Shown: positions 1 to 6,663 of the stretch, piece by piece
Position numbering within the stretch: position 1 is the first letter of the stretch
How the letters are laid out: each line of letters begins with the position of its first letter
From: an uncultured Bacteroides sp.
Lineage (GTDB): Bacteria; Bacteroidota; Bacteroidia; Bacteroidales; Bacteroidaceae
NCBI GenBank assembly: GCA_947074345.1
Contig: CAMTPH010000011.1
Location: forward strand, 1-46,240
Direction: 5' to 3'
Length of the DNA stretch: 46,240 nt
The notes under the pieces: generated by a model
Database searches by the model: none
Seen by the model: only the letters and a program-made list of their open reading frames with translations
What the model was told of the DNA's origin: nothing
Position numbers and translations under genes: made by a program

Positions 1-71
1 AGCTATGATATATTTACTACTAAATATCCGATATAATATATTTGTAATCAATAATTCTCTAGAAAGCAATA

Positions 72-542
72 TTAAAACTTAAATATATTGTAGCTAATTC
101 CAATGCCGATAAATGGAGATGCTCCACACCGACTAAACCCATAACCAACAGATAAACCTATTCCCCAACGCTTAGTATCTTTCACAGGGTAGGGTACTTT
201 CTTTTCTGTATTAATTAGACGATCCTGGTAAATAGTCTTAGGAAATACTTGTATAGAATCAAGTTGTGGAGCAACACCCGACACATAAGCGGTATAATCA
301 TCATCTTTGTATACCTTCTGCTCAATTGGCAAAGTAACACCTTGAATGGTTGTATCACGGACAAAGTAACAAAGCAATGGCGATGGCATATACTTAGTAA
401 CTGTTTCAATTATTACTCTAGTCGAATAAACCGTATCGCTCTTAAACTCTATTTCCGGAATAGGTTTCTTTTGAAGATTCAACCCTAATATGAAGGCGAT
501 ACCAATTGCAACCAATAAGGCTAATGTTTTAAACTTGCCCAT
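72..542 (-). CDS. Small membrane-anchored phage protein (DUF6808-like), lysis-cassette partner
   Basis: A 156-residue protein with one N-terminal hydrophobic helix (about residues 5-22, LALLVAIGIAFILGL), then a polar periplasmic-type region. The C-terminal segment, about residues 126-156, is glycine-rich with alternating hydrophobics (WGIGLSVGYGF, FIGIGISYNIF). Its start overlaps the end of the endolysin gene by 14 bases, so the two are translated from one message. In Bacteroidales prophages a protein of this layout commonly follows the holin and endolysin, and I recognise the DUF6808 type by its ending. A spanin-like or lysis-accessory role is inferred from position only. The reading frame is intact. 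Confidence 0.6.
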   Translation of the reverse strand: MGKFKTLALLVAIGIAFILGLNLQKKPIPEIEFKSDTVYSTRVIIETVTKYMPSPLLCYFVRDTTIQGVTLPIEQKVYKDDDYTAYVSGVAPQLDSIQVFPKTIYQDRLINTEKKVPYPVKDTKRWGIGLSVGYGFSRCGASPFIGIGISYNIFKF

Positions 543-957
543 ATCGTTGAGCCTCCCATTCTCTGCGTTTTACAAGTCCTGGCAATACTTTACCACCACC
601 TTTATTCCATCTTCTGAATTCCGCTTGAATCTCGGCTAATGGTGCGTTTACTCTGACTTTACGAAGCAAAGTAGACTTATCAAGGTTACCCGTACCGCAA
701 TTATATGCGAAGTCTACGAGCGCATCAAACTGACCTTGTGTTTGTCTTAGTCCTAACTTATTCACGTGAGTAACAAACGATAGCAAAGCACCATCAAGCA
801 AACTGTCTGCTTGCGCTTGTGTGATTACTTGGCCCTCTTTAACTCCTTTCGTATGTCCCCAACCGATAGTCCATACACCTGCAGGACATTTATATGCCTT
901 TAAATGGCATGACTCAAAACCTTTAATCGCTTCAATTAATACTTTACTTGCTCGCAT
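529..957 (-). CDS. Phage endolysin, GH24 lysozyme (muramidase)
   Basis: A 142-residue GH24 lysozyme that cleaves the glycan strands of peptidoglycan at host lysis. The catalytic triad spacing Glu-8-Cys/Asp-5-Thr is visible as E15, C24 and T30 (GFES, then KCPAGVWTIGWGHT). Cysteine takes the place of the T4 aspartate, as in P21- and P22-type enzymes. The FDALVDFAYNCG helix and the closing KRREWEAQRYG, typical of the family, are also present. There is no N-terminal signal or anchor helix, so export would depend on the holin encoded just upstream. It overlaps the holin gene by 14 bases at its start and the next gene by 14 bases at its end. The length is normal and the gene looks intact. Confidence 0.92.
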   Translation of the reverse strand: MRASKVLIEAIKGFESCHLKAYKCPAGVWTIGWGHTKGVKEGQVITQAQADSLLDGALLSFVTHVNKLGLRQTQGQFDALVDFAYNCGTGNLDKSTLLRKVRVNAPLAEIQAEFRRWNKGGGKVLPGLVKRREWEAQRYGQV

Positions 958-1441
958 AATTTCTTTCCTCTTCCTCCTTAATATTATCCTTATTAATGTA
1001 ATCTACCACAGCTTGAGCTATCTCTTTAGGGTCATTTTTATGTCGTGCAATTTCCCCTGCTAATAGAGCGATATCGCCTGCATGTCTCTTAGCTTTTTCG
1101 TCAGCTTTTTCATAAATAGACTTAACCTCAATTAAAGCTATACCGAACGCACCAAGCAACGTAATAAATGGGAATAAAGGGAAACGGAAGTCATAATAAT
1201 TTAGCATATACCAAACGCTTATCATTTGCATTGCATCTATTACTACAAGAGCTAATAATGCGTTGTAATATTTTGCAATCTTATCAACAGTTCTTCGTAA
1301 TCCGTAACTTGTACGAGCTTCACCACGTTGACGTGCTTTGCGCCACCCGGACCATAAATCGAATAGAATAAAAAATAAAGGAGTAAGTAGGATAAAGAAT
1401 AATATCCATACTACCGTGAAGAGTTCGTTAATACCTTTCAT
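944..1441 (-). CDS. Phage holin-family membrane protein
   Basis: A 165-residue protein with about four hydrophobic segments: VVWILFFILLTPLFFILF near the N terminus, ALLALVVIDAMQMISVWYML, and FPLFPFITLLGAFGIALIEV. A charged, lysine-rich C-terminal tail (KDNIKEEEERNY) follows. This is the layout of the long holins found in Bacteroidales prophages. A holin would permeabilise the inner membrane and release the endolysin encoded immediately downstream, which it overlaps by 14 bases. An in-frame ATG lies 24 bases further upstream. I chose the ATG at 1441 because an exact TAnnTTTG -7 box at 1463-1470 would put the transcript start downstream of the earlier ATG. Confidence 0.75.
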   Translation of the reverse strand: MKGINELFTVVWILFFILLTPLFFILFDLWSGWRKARQRGEARTSYGLRRTVDKIAKYYNALLALVVIDAMQMISVWYMLNYYDFRFPLFPFITLLGAFGIALIEVKSIYEKADEKAKRHAGDIALLAGEIARHKNDPKEIAQAVVDYINKDNIKEEEERNYASK

Positions 1442-1462
1442 TATGCATAAATTTGATTTACA

Positions 1463-1470
1463 CAAATTTA
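1463..1470 (-). promoter_or_regulatory. Putative -7 box for the holin-endolysin operon
   Basis: TAAATTTG on the minus strand matches the Bacteroidota -7 consensus TAnnTTTG exactly. It lies 22 bases upstream of the chosen holin ATG. No good -33 TTTG at 19-21 bases spacing was seen. Confidence 0.45.
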
Positions 1471-1532
1471 CATACCATGATTGTGAAAGAGGAATAATAA
1501 AAGAAGTATGTGCTGACGTATGAATGTCAGCA

Positions 1533-2138
1533 TTATTGTGGCTTGATTTTTATTCTATCAAGATGAGCTAACAATGTTCCTTTATGAACTTTTAATTTTC
1601 GACAAATAAATGCCTTAGAACGACCTTCTGACAGCATTTGTATTATTTGGCTATCTTTTCCTGATAATTTATACTTCGTGTTTTTAGATCCAAAATCACG
1701 ACCGAGTTTTTTCCCTTCAGCTTTGCGCCTGGCTAAACCCTCCTTTGTTCTTTGGCTTATTAAATCGCGTTCAATCTGGGCACTTAATCCAAAGGCAAAA
1801 GCCAATATCTGTGAGTTGATGTTATTATCAAGTTCATACTTCTCTTTCACAGTAAGAACCATCGTTTCTCGAACCATGCAGAGATTAAGTATTGACATGA
1901 TCTGCATTAAGTTCCTGCCCAGGCGACTGATCTCCGATATTATCAATGTATCGCCTTTCTTCATTTTTTTAAGCAATGGACCTAATTTCCTATCACTTGC
2001 TGCTTTTGTTCCTGACACCGTTTCGGACACCCATCTATCTATAATCAGCTCCTTAGTTGTTGCGAATTTCTGTATTTCGAATCTTTGATTTTCTACTGTT
2101 TGTTTGTCTGTGCTTACTCGAATGTATGCGTAAATCAT
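1533..2138 (-). CDS. Small serine recombinase (resolvase/DNA invertase, Mpi-like)
   Basis: A 201-residue small serine recombinase. The N-terminal catalytic domain opens with YAYIRVSTDKQ, which carries the nucleophilic S9 and R7, and continues with GDTLIISEISRLGRN. The long E-helix (AFAFGLSAQIERDLISQRTKEGLARRKAEG) then leads into a short C-terminal helix-turn-helix (SKAFICRKLKVHKGTLLAHL). Such enzymes invert or excise DNA between short paired sites. The sequence most resembles the Bacteroides promoter invertase Mpi, which is my recollection of the family and was not searched. Phage invertases of this size also switch tail-fibre genes. It lies between the Septu pair and the lysis cassette on the same strand. 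I did not find paired inverted sites beside it. The frame is intact. Confidence 0.88.
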   Translation of the reverse strand: MIYAYIRVSTDKQTVENQRFEIQKFATTKELIIDRWVSETVSGTKAASDRKLGPLLKKMKKGDTLIISEISRLGRNLMQIMSILNLCMVRETMVLTVKEKYELDNNINSQILAFAFGLSAQIERDLISQRTKEGLARRKAEGKKLGRDFGSKNTKYKLSGKDSQIIQMLSEGRSKAFICRKLKVHKGTLLAHLDRIKIKPQ

Positions 2139-2191
2139 TTTTGAGTATAAAGTAAGATTATTACCTTCTATTCCGAAGTATGATTTAAGTA

Positions 2192-2911
2192 TTATTTTGG
2201 AAGGGAGCAGAATTCAAGCTCTTTTTCTAACTCTTGGAATTCTGTATCCCAAAGTTTATTCAATTGTAAACATGTTTTGTATTTAGAGAAATGTTTGTTT
2301 GACAATATAAAAGTTGCACAAGCGGCAGAATAAGCCTTTTTTCTACTTCCTTTTCCCATTAGCTCTTTTAAACGAGTTACAAAATAATCAATATCTTTTT
2401 CTTTCCATGGTTCAATATCTTTTAGCGAAATGCTTAACTCATTTAATAAACGAAATCTAGGAACAAAAAGTTTTGATTGATTGTTTAAGCCGAATTTTGA
2501 TATAGAGTTATTTCCTTTTGAAGTTTTATAATACAAAAGTCCAGCAATGAAATAGAAATGTTCCTTTGGGTTATCGTAAAGAGGATTAACCAGAGGAGTA
2601 GCATTTGGATCAATCTTCCCTTTAGTTCTATTACAATGATTTAAAGAAGGTAATAGATTACCCCAGCGAACTACATCATCCTCATACAAGGTCTTAGGAA
2701 GAAAATGATCTATCTGCATATCTTTTCCTTCTTCCTTCAGTTGTACTTCTGAGTAAGCACATTTTCCAAATGCGATTTTAAATACTGCTTCTTTTATATA
2801 TTTTTTTTGCCATACTGGGTCAAGTTTATCTGCTTTAAATTGTGTTACTAACTCTTCCTCTTTTTCTTCTGTCAATTCAGCTGGCTTAGATGGTAGTTCT
2901 AATTTAATCAT
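2192..2911 (-). CDS. ptuB: HNH endonuclease, Septu PtuB-like (TIGR02646 type)
   Basis: A 239-residue HNH nuclease and presumed effector of a Septu-type anti-phage pair. The HNH core is visible as GKCAYSE (C51), QIDHFLPKT (D68-H69), WGNLLPS (N85), HCNRTKG (N94) and a downstream PLVNPLYDNP. This order matches the TIGR02646/PtuB family. The second cysteine of the usual CxxC before the core is a serine here. An earlier in-frame ATG exists at 2929. I prefer the ATG at 2911 because it overlaps the end of the ATPase gene by 8 bases (ATGATTAA), a typical translational coupling. The nuclease would be held or activated by the ATPase. Confidence is high for the HNH fold and good for Septu. Confidence 0.85.
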   Translation of the reverse strand: MIKLELPSKPAELTEEKEEELVTQFKADKLDPVWQKKYIKEAVFKIAFGKCAYSEVQLKEEGKDMQIDHFLPKTLYEDDVVRWGNLLPSLNHCNRTKGKIDPNATPLVNPLYDNPKEHFYFIAGLLYYKTSKGNNSISKFGLNNQSKLFVPRFRLLNELSISLKDIEPWKEKDIDYFVTRLKELMGKGSRKKAYSAACATFILSNKHFSKYKTCLQLNKLWDTEFQELEKELEFCSLPK

Positions 2912-4328
2912 TATCGTCAATACCTTCAATTTGCATTTCGAAAATCTCTTTATCTATACTATTAGGATGTAATATAGATTTCAACTGATTATATATTTCC
3001 CTAGATTTCTTAGAGTTATGATTCAGTAAAGATTGCTTAAATTTATTTACAAGACGATTATACATATCAGATCGAACGCCGTCTTTAAGTTCCATTAGTT
3101 CGCTCATTATTTCTTCAACTGACCACCCTTGAAATGATGCATTTGGATAGTGCTCAACAATTGTCCCTTCTTCGCCTTTAGAAAGGATGTATAAATTTAT
3201 ATCTTCCAAGGATTGAATAACCAATGGGCTATGCGTCGTTAGTATAAGTTGAGTATTAATAAATAATTCACTAATATCTTTTACAACGCTGCGTTGCCAT
3301 ATTGGGTGTAAATGAGAGTCAATCTCATCTATTAGAAGAACTGCAGGTTCTTCTAATGGGTTGTCTGAATCAGGATACCTATCAAACATTTTTTTACAAA
3401 AATCAAAAATCCAAGAGAACATACTTTGATATCCGTACCCTAATTCATTTAGTCTAAAATCGCCATCTGAAGTATTAAATTTGATATAGCTATTTAATTC
3501 TTCATCAGTATAAACATAAAAATTTTCAATATCAGGGAATAGACTACTTTTTTTAAGGATTGACTTTAATTGTAATATACGTTTTTCAGCTTTGTTTTTT
3601 GATGATTTATTATTAGCTGCAATGTTTAATTGAAGTAACCATTCTTCTAAATTTATAAGTGGAGATGTTACATCAAATAAAGTATCAGACAAAGAAGTGG
3701 AATTTACATTCCTATTGGAGGCTGCAAAACGATTTGCTCCATATGCATACACTTTGTAATTATCAAGTTCATATATATCTTTAACAATAGAGTTGGTGAC
3801 ATTCGTATAACCTATTGATGCATGCGATATAGCTATATGTTTTTGACCTTTTATAAGTATATCATTTATTTTTTTTGCTAAGATATGATAGATTTGATTT
3901 ATTTTTTTTTCTTTTTCGCCATTATATACTACAAAGTCTGAGTTTACTGAATAGGCATGAGAAGTTAATCTTTCATAGACTTTTGGTCTATAAACATATT
4001 TTATGTCATTTTCTTCTTGTTGCGATCCATTAACATTTAATTCTATACTATAATCTGGTATATTATCATCCCCATATGAATTATTTTTCTTAAGATTCTC
4101 ACTATCCTTATCTACAGGAGTTTTAGAAGGAGATACATTGGAAATAGCTTTTAATATGTTAGTTTTACCTGTTCCATTATTACCCAATATGATTGTGCAT
4201 TTAGAAACATGGTATTTGTTTTTGTTTTCAATAAATGCAAAATTAAAAACTGTATTCTCGCCAAAGCATGTATATTTATTTAAAGTGATTGATTTTAAAT
4301 AAACTGTGGGGTTAGAAGGCTTAAACAT
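2904..4328 (-). CDS. ptuA: ABC-type/SMC-like AAA ATPase, Septu PtuA-like
   Basis: A 474-residue soluble ATPase of the AAA_15/AAA_21 (OLD/SMC-like) type. Walker A is GNNGTGKT (G49-T56). The signature region is NELGYGYQS (about 294-302), Walker B is VLLIDEID (330-337) and the H-loop is LILTTHSP (H366). No TOPRIM domain follows, so it is not an OLD nuclease by itself. The HNH gene immediately downstream overlaps it by 8 bases, the exact arrangement of Septu ptuA-ptuB. In that system the ATPase is thought to sense phage infection and control the nuclease. No reverse transcriptase gene is nearby, so the related retron version is not supported. An exact -7 box lies about 26 bases upstream of the start. 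Confidence 0.85.
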   Translation of the reverse strand: MFKPSNPTVYLKSITLNKYTCFGENTVFNFAFIENKNKYHVSKCTIILGNNGTGKTNILKAISNVSPSKTPVDKDSENLKKNNSYGDDNIPDYSIELNVNGSQQEENDIKYVYRPKVYERLTSHAYSVNSDFVVYNGEKEKKINQIYHILAKKINDILIKGQKHIAISHASIGYTNVTNSIVKDIYELDNYKVYAYGANRFAASNRNVNSTSLSDTLFDVTSPLINLEEWLLQLNIAANNKSSKNKAEKRILQLKSILKKSSLFPDIENFYVYTDEELNSYIKFNTSDGDFRLNELGYGYQSMFSWIFDFCKKMFDRYPDSDNPLEEPAVLLIDEIDSHLHPIWQRSVVKDISELFINTQLILTTHSPLVIQSLEDINLYILSKGEEGTIVEHYPNASFQGWSVEEIMSELMELKDGVRSDMYNRLVNKFKQSLLNHNSKKSREIYNQLKSILHPNSIDKEIFEMQIEGIDDND

Positions 4329-4353
4329 AAAGAATTTTCTTTTAATATTTTCA

Positions 4354-4361
4354 CAAATATA
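4354..4361 (-). promoter_or_regulatory. Putative -7 box for the ptuA-ptuB operon
   Basis: TATATTTG on the minus strand is an exact match to TAnnTTTG, 25 bases upstream of the ptuA ATG. The -33 region is not a clear match. The defence pair therefore probably has its own promoter and does not rely on phage transcription. Confidence 0.5.
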
Positions 4362-4482
4362 TGCAAAACATGGGATATTGTAGCAATTCTTCTTAAGATT
4401 ATATATTATTTTATTTATTTAGTTCATTAACTCTTCGTGCATTTGTAATCGTATTTTATTTACTATAATGCATTTATATGCG

Positions 4483-4929
4483 TCATTTTTTATGCCCTAA
4501 AGAATTGATACTACCTAATGGGTTAACCCACTCGTTCCCTTCAATGGTCTGTAGAGATATACAGTATCCTAGATTATCTATATTGAGATTTACAACTTTA
4601 CCAACAAATCCTATTATTTAGTATTTATTGAAGAATTTAACTTTTGGATCAGCAGTAAGCGTTGATGATACTATCACAAAATATTGTTCTGCGACTGTCC
4701 CAACTTTTGACGACTCAGTAACAGTAGAGTTTGAGGACAGAGAGTAACCATCGTCTACTCTGATAGTAAATGCTTCGCCTGATTTAAATTTAATGCCTCT
4801 ATAATCCGTTGTAGAGGAAGGCATTACTAATTCTACATCTAATTCATCTGCTTTAAGCATTGAAAGGTCTGTTACAGCATCTTTCAGCTTAGTTATTAAA
4901 CAATTAAATTTCCTGCAAAATTTTTCCAT
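4483..4929 (-). pseudogene. Unrecognised phage-type gene remnant with an in-frame stop
   Basis: The open part (4618-4929) encodes 103 residues with no family I recognise. From about residue 20 it reads as a normal soluble, beta-rich protein (LKADELDVELVMPSS, YRGIKFKSGEAFTIRVDDG). After the TAA at 4618-4620 the same frame stays open for 43 more codons to 4483 with convincing protein-like sequence (GKVVNLNIDNLGYCISLQT, GNEWVNPLG) and no ATG of its own. This suggests either one gene cut by a nonsense mutation or a second gene that lost its start. The upstream end overlaps the remains of a phage structural gene. The alternative is an intact small gene followed by chance coding-like sequence. Confidence 0.45.
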
Positions 4930-5142
4930 GTTTGATTATCTCTGGCAGTACATAAATGCATTTTGTTTAACGTCTCGTCAAAAAACTGCTGCCATATGTT
5001 GAGCATTATAACCTGCTCTCTCAGTAGTTGTGCCTGATTGAGCATGTGTGGAATTGATAGTTTTAAATCCTTTGCCATGACCGTTTTTCCAAAATTTAGT
5101 GTCAACACGGTTGTAGCGAGTCACAGTAAAAATCATCTTCAT
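4896..5142 (-). pseudogene. Phage structural/tail-like gene fragment, frameshifted
   Basis: Two overlapping frames join into one phage-like sequence. The first starts at ATG 5142 and encodes 54 residues, including FWKNGHGKGFKTIN and STHAQSGTTTERAG, ending at TGA 4978-4980. The second continues with FFDETLNKM, ARDNQTWKNFAGN and stops at 4896. The pattern 'GFKTINSTHAQSGTT...RP...FDTTLNK...W' is what I remember from Bacteroidales phage structural or tail proteins, where the two halves lie in one frame. The break falls exactly at a run of six T (minus strand, 4980-4985), a classic slippage site. It could be a real mutation, a sequencing error or, less likely, programmed frameshifting. Confidence 0.55.
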
Positions 5143-5334
5143 CAAAATGACTTGTTATATCCTTATCGCATAGAGGACACTTATTCCTTAGTGATATCTC
5201 TGTCCAAATTGATGTATGGTTGATAACACATCTACTATCTTATCGCTGCCTATGATTGCGCCTGTAATTTCATAGAAACGGCAAACATTCATAATTTTAT
5301 CACCTAGAACTTCTACTTGAGTATTGTTAAAAAG
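5102..5334 (-). pseudogene. Frameshifted small gene remnant with a zinc-finger-like end
   Basis: One frame is open from 5334 to a TAA at 5188-5190 and reads VEVLGDKIMNVCRFYEITG and IIGSDKIVDVLSTIHQ. A second frame takes over near 5205 and reads LRNKCPLCDKDITSHF then DEDDFYCDS, ending at a TGA at 5102-5104. The CPLC and later C/H residues suggest a small zinc finger. Joined, they would make a protein of about 75 residues, broken by one frameshift. I do not recognise the family. Both stretches look coded because they are rich in charged residues, but the evidence is by eye only. Confidence 0.35.
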
Positions 5335-5372
5335 TTAATATAGTTTTTTGTCAGGCTTACCGCTTGCATGAA

Positions 5373-5486
5373 TCAATGTTCTTTGCTTGATATGCTTTTG
5401 CGGACACGAACAATACGGTTCTCAATATCCTTGATACCATGAGCAATAAGCTCGTCGACAGTTGTTTTATACTTATTGCTTTCATA
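5373..5486 (-). pseudogene. Short unrecognised gene fragment
   Basis: A 37-codon open stretch reads KYKTTVDELIAHGIKDIENR then IVRVRKSISSKEH before a TGA at 5373-5375. It looks like real protein sequence (amphipathic, charge-balanced). The only ATG at its start (5485-5483) is one base out of frame, so it is probably a relic with a start-proximal frameshift. No family is recognised. Confidence 0.3.
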
Positions 5487-5502
5487 TTAATTCTTAATTA
5501 TT

Positions 5503-5535
5503 TTTGGATGTTAATTATTTCTTTATCTATATTTG
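5503..5535 (+). promoter_or_regulatory. Bacteroidota-type promoter of the small membrane protein gene
   Basis: TTTG at 5503-5506 and TATATTTG at 5528-5535 are separated by 21 bases, matching the -33/-7 consensus TTTG-N19-21-TAnnTTTG. The start codon is 18-24 bases downstream. Confidence 0.65.
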
Positions 5536-5552
5536 TACACAATTTTTAATTT

Positions 5553-5960
5553 ATGGTTATGAAGAAAATATGGGTTTTCCTTTTAGGCGTTCTTGCAGGA
5601 CTTGTTCTCTTTTTCATTATTTCATGCATAATTGCTTTTACTAATTCTAGCAGCTCTGAAGATGACAACTTTATTCGCTTCCCTGAAATGGGCGAATGTA
5701 TTAGTAATAACCGATTTAAAGTAATTCAAGTACTAGATAATGGTATCGCTTTGGCAAAAGAAAGTAGTTCTGATAATGAAGATTTTGATTTTTATACAGG
5801 TATTACCGTTTTGTTTATTACAAAGGATAAGTACTATTACGATGGTGAGATTATCACTCCTTCTCATGGTCAATGCGTAAGACAAGTTGGTATTTACCGA
5901 TATGAAACTAGAAATGATATTGGAAAAACTGTACCAGCAGTGACTCTGTATAAGAATTAA
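5553..5960 (+). CDS. Small membrane-anchored hypothetical protein
   Basis: A protein of 135 residues (133 if the second ATG at 5559 is used, which I favour because it gives the usual MKK start). It has one N-terminal membrane helix (IWVFLLGVLAGLVLFFIIS and onward) followed by a serine/aspartate linker. The extracytoplasmic domain of about 95 residues is beta-rich (RFKVIQVLDNGIALA, KDKYYYDGEIITPSHG). I do not know a function; similar short proteins occur in Bacteroidales mobile elements. It is the only intact plus-strand gene inside the decayed prophage and has both a consensus promoter (5503-5535) and a terminator (5971-6003), so it probably is expressed as a single-gene unit. A phage moron that alters the cell surface is one guess. 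Confidence 0.65.
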   Translation: MVMKKIWVFLLGVLAGLVLFFIISCIIAFTNSSSSEDDNFIRFPEMGECISNNRFKVIQVLDNGIALAKESSSDNEDFDFYTGITVLFITKDKYYYDGEIITPSHGQCVRQVGIYRYETRNDIGKTVPAVTLYKN

Positions 5961-5970
5961 TACGAAATAC

Positions 5971-6003
5971 AGCCCGATAAATTTGATACTATCGGGCTTT
6001 TTC
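5971..6003 (+). terminator. Intrinsic terminator after the small membrane protein gene
   Basis: A perfect 9-bp stem (AGCCCGATA at 5971-5979 with TATCGGGCT at 5990-5998) with a 10-base loop, followed by a T run. It lies 10 bases after the stop codon. Confidence 0.85.
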
Positions 6004-6014
6004 AATTATAATGG

Positions 6015-6405
6015 CTATGCCACCAACTGTTTTACTTGATTAATATTCTTTCTCACCACCATTGCTATCTTCTCATAATATTCGCTGTCTTGGTTGCAAA
6101 TAGATCTGGATTGTACCACCTATAAAGTATCAATGTTGAGCTCTATTGTGTTTATCATCTATTTGGGAAGTAGGTATTAAACAATCATCCTTATGCCAAT
6201 ATTCATTGGCTTATATATCATGCTTCATCGCTTTGCCTTCCTTGTAGAACTCTGTCACGCTTTGCAATGGCTGAATCACGATATCATCCGAAATTATTAA
6301 GCCAAAGAACTTTATTTTGTGTTCATAGAACAATTGTGTGTTATTTCTTCTCTTCAACGCGTTGCCTATTTTGGCTAGCTCGTCTGTTATTCTCCTTCGC
6401 TCTGC
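6015..6405 (-). pseudogene. PcfJ-like gene remnant
   Basis: The minus strand reads, in pieces, as the C-terminal part of a PcfJ-domain protein. The pieces are ITDELAKIGNALKRR, LFYEHKIKFFGLIISDD, IVIQPLQSVTEFYKEGKAMK, then after a TAA ANEYWHKDDCLI. After a frameshift they continue with IELNIDTL, a TAG, then VVQSRSICNQDSEYYEKIA. In intact relatives, as I remember them, these blocks run without a break ('LQSV.EF..EGKAMHHCVF.NEYW', 'VVQSRG.CNQ.TEYH'). At least two stops and one frameshift break it here, and the N-terminal part is missing. PcfJ-domain genes are common on Bacteroidales phages and conjugative elements, so this supports a mobile-element origin for the region. Confidence 0.6.
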
Positions 6406-6631
6406 TTATTGTTTTTACTTTCGGTGCATTATACATCATTTATTCGTGTTTATCTATGCTCAAACATCGAATAGATAATAACCATATATCAATAAATTAA
6501 AAATGTTACTGTAATGATAAAATAAGAATAAATCAAATGTATCTTTCTCGTCCATAGGTTAAAAAATGAATCCATTAAAACACACAAAAAATATGTAATC
6601 GGAAATTAACCCTATTCGCCCATTATTTTTA

Positions 6632-6639
6632 TATATTTG
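6632..6639 (+). promoter_or_regulatory. Putative -7 box of the Crp/Fnr-like gene
   Basis: TATATTTG is an exact TAnnTTTG match 24 bases before the ATG at 6664. It overlaps an upstream in-frame TTG, which therefore cannot be the start codon. Confidence 0.5.
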
Positions 6640-6663
6640 CTAATAATTAATGATATCACAAAT

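Noticed and set aside
1678..2088. 136-codon plus-strand frame opposite the recombinase
   Set aside because: It overlaps the whole catalytic domain of a clearly real serine recombinase and resembles no known protein.
2192..4328. Retron of the Ec78 type, which uses the same PtuA/PtuB effectors
   Set aside because: No reverse transcriptase gene lies in the neighbourhood, and the only other gene adjacent is a serine recombinase. Plain Septu fits better.
4515..4530. 12-base palindrome TGGGTTAACCCA that resembles the GTTAAC core of the dispersed repeat
   Set aside because: It falls inside a coding-like fragment (codons for EWVNPLG) and lacks the GATAA ends, so it is probably chance.
4896..5142. 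Programmed ribosomal frameshift in the phage structural-like gene at the T6 run
   Set aside because: Phage tail genes do use such shifts, but the neighbouring fragments are broken too, so random decay is the simpler explanation.
6267..6500. 77-codon plus-strand frame with a hydrophobic stretch
   Set aside because: It runs antisense to the PcfJ-like relic, which explains its sequence better. No promoter or terminator belongs to it.
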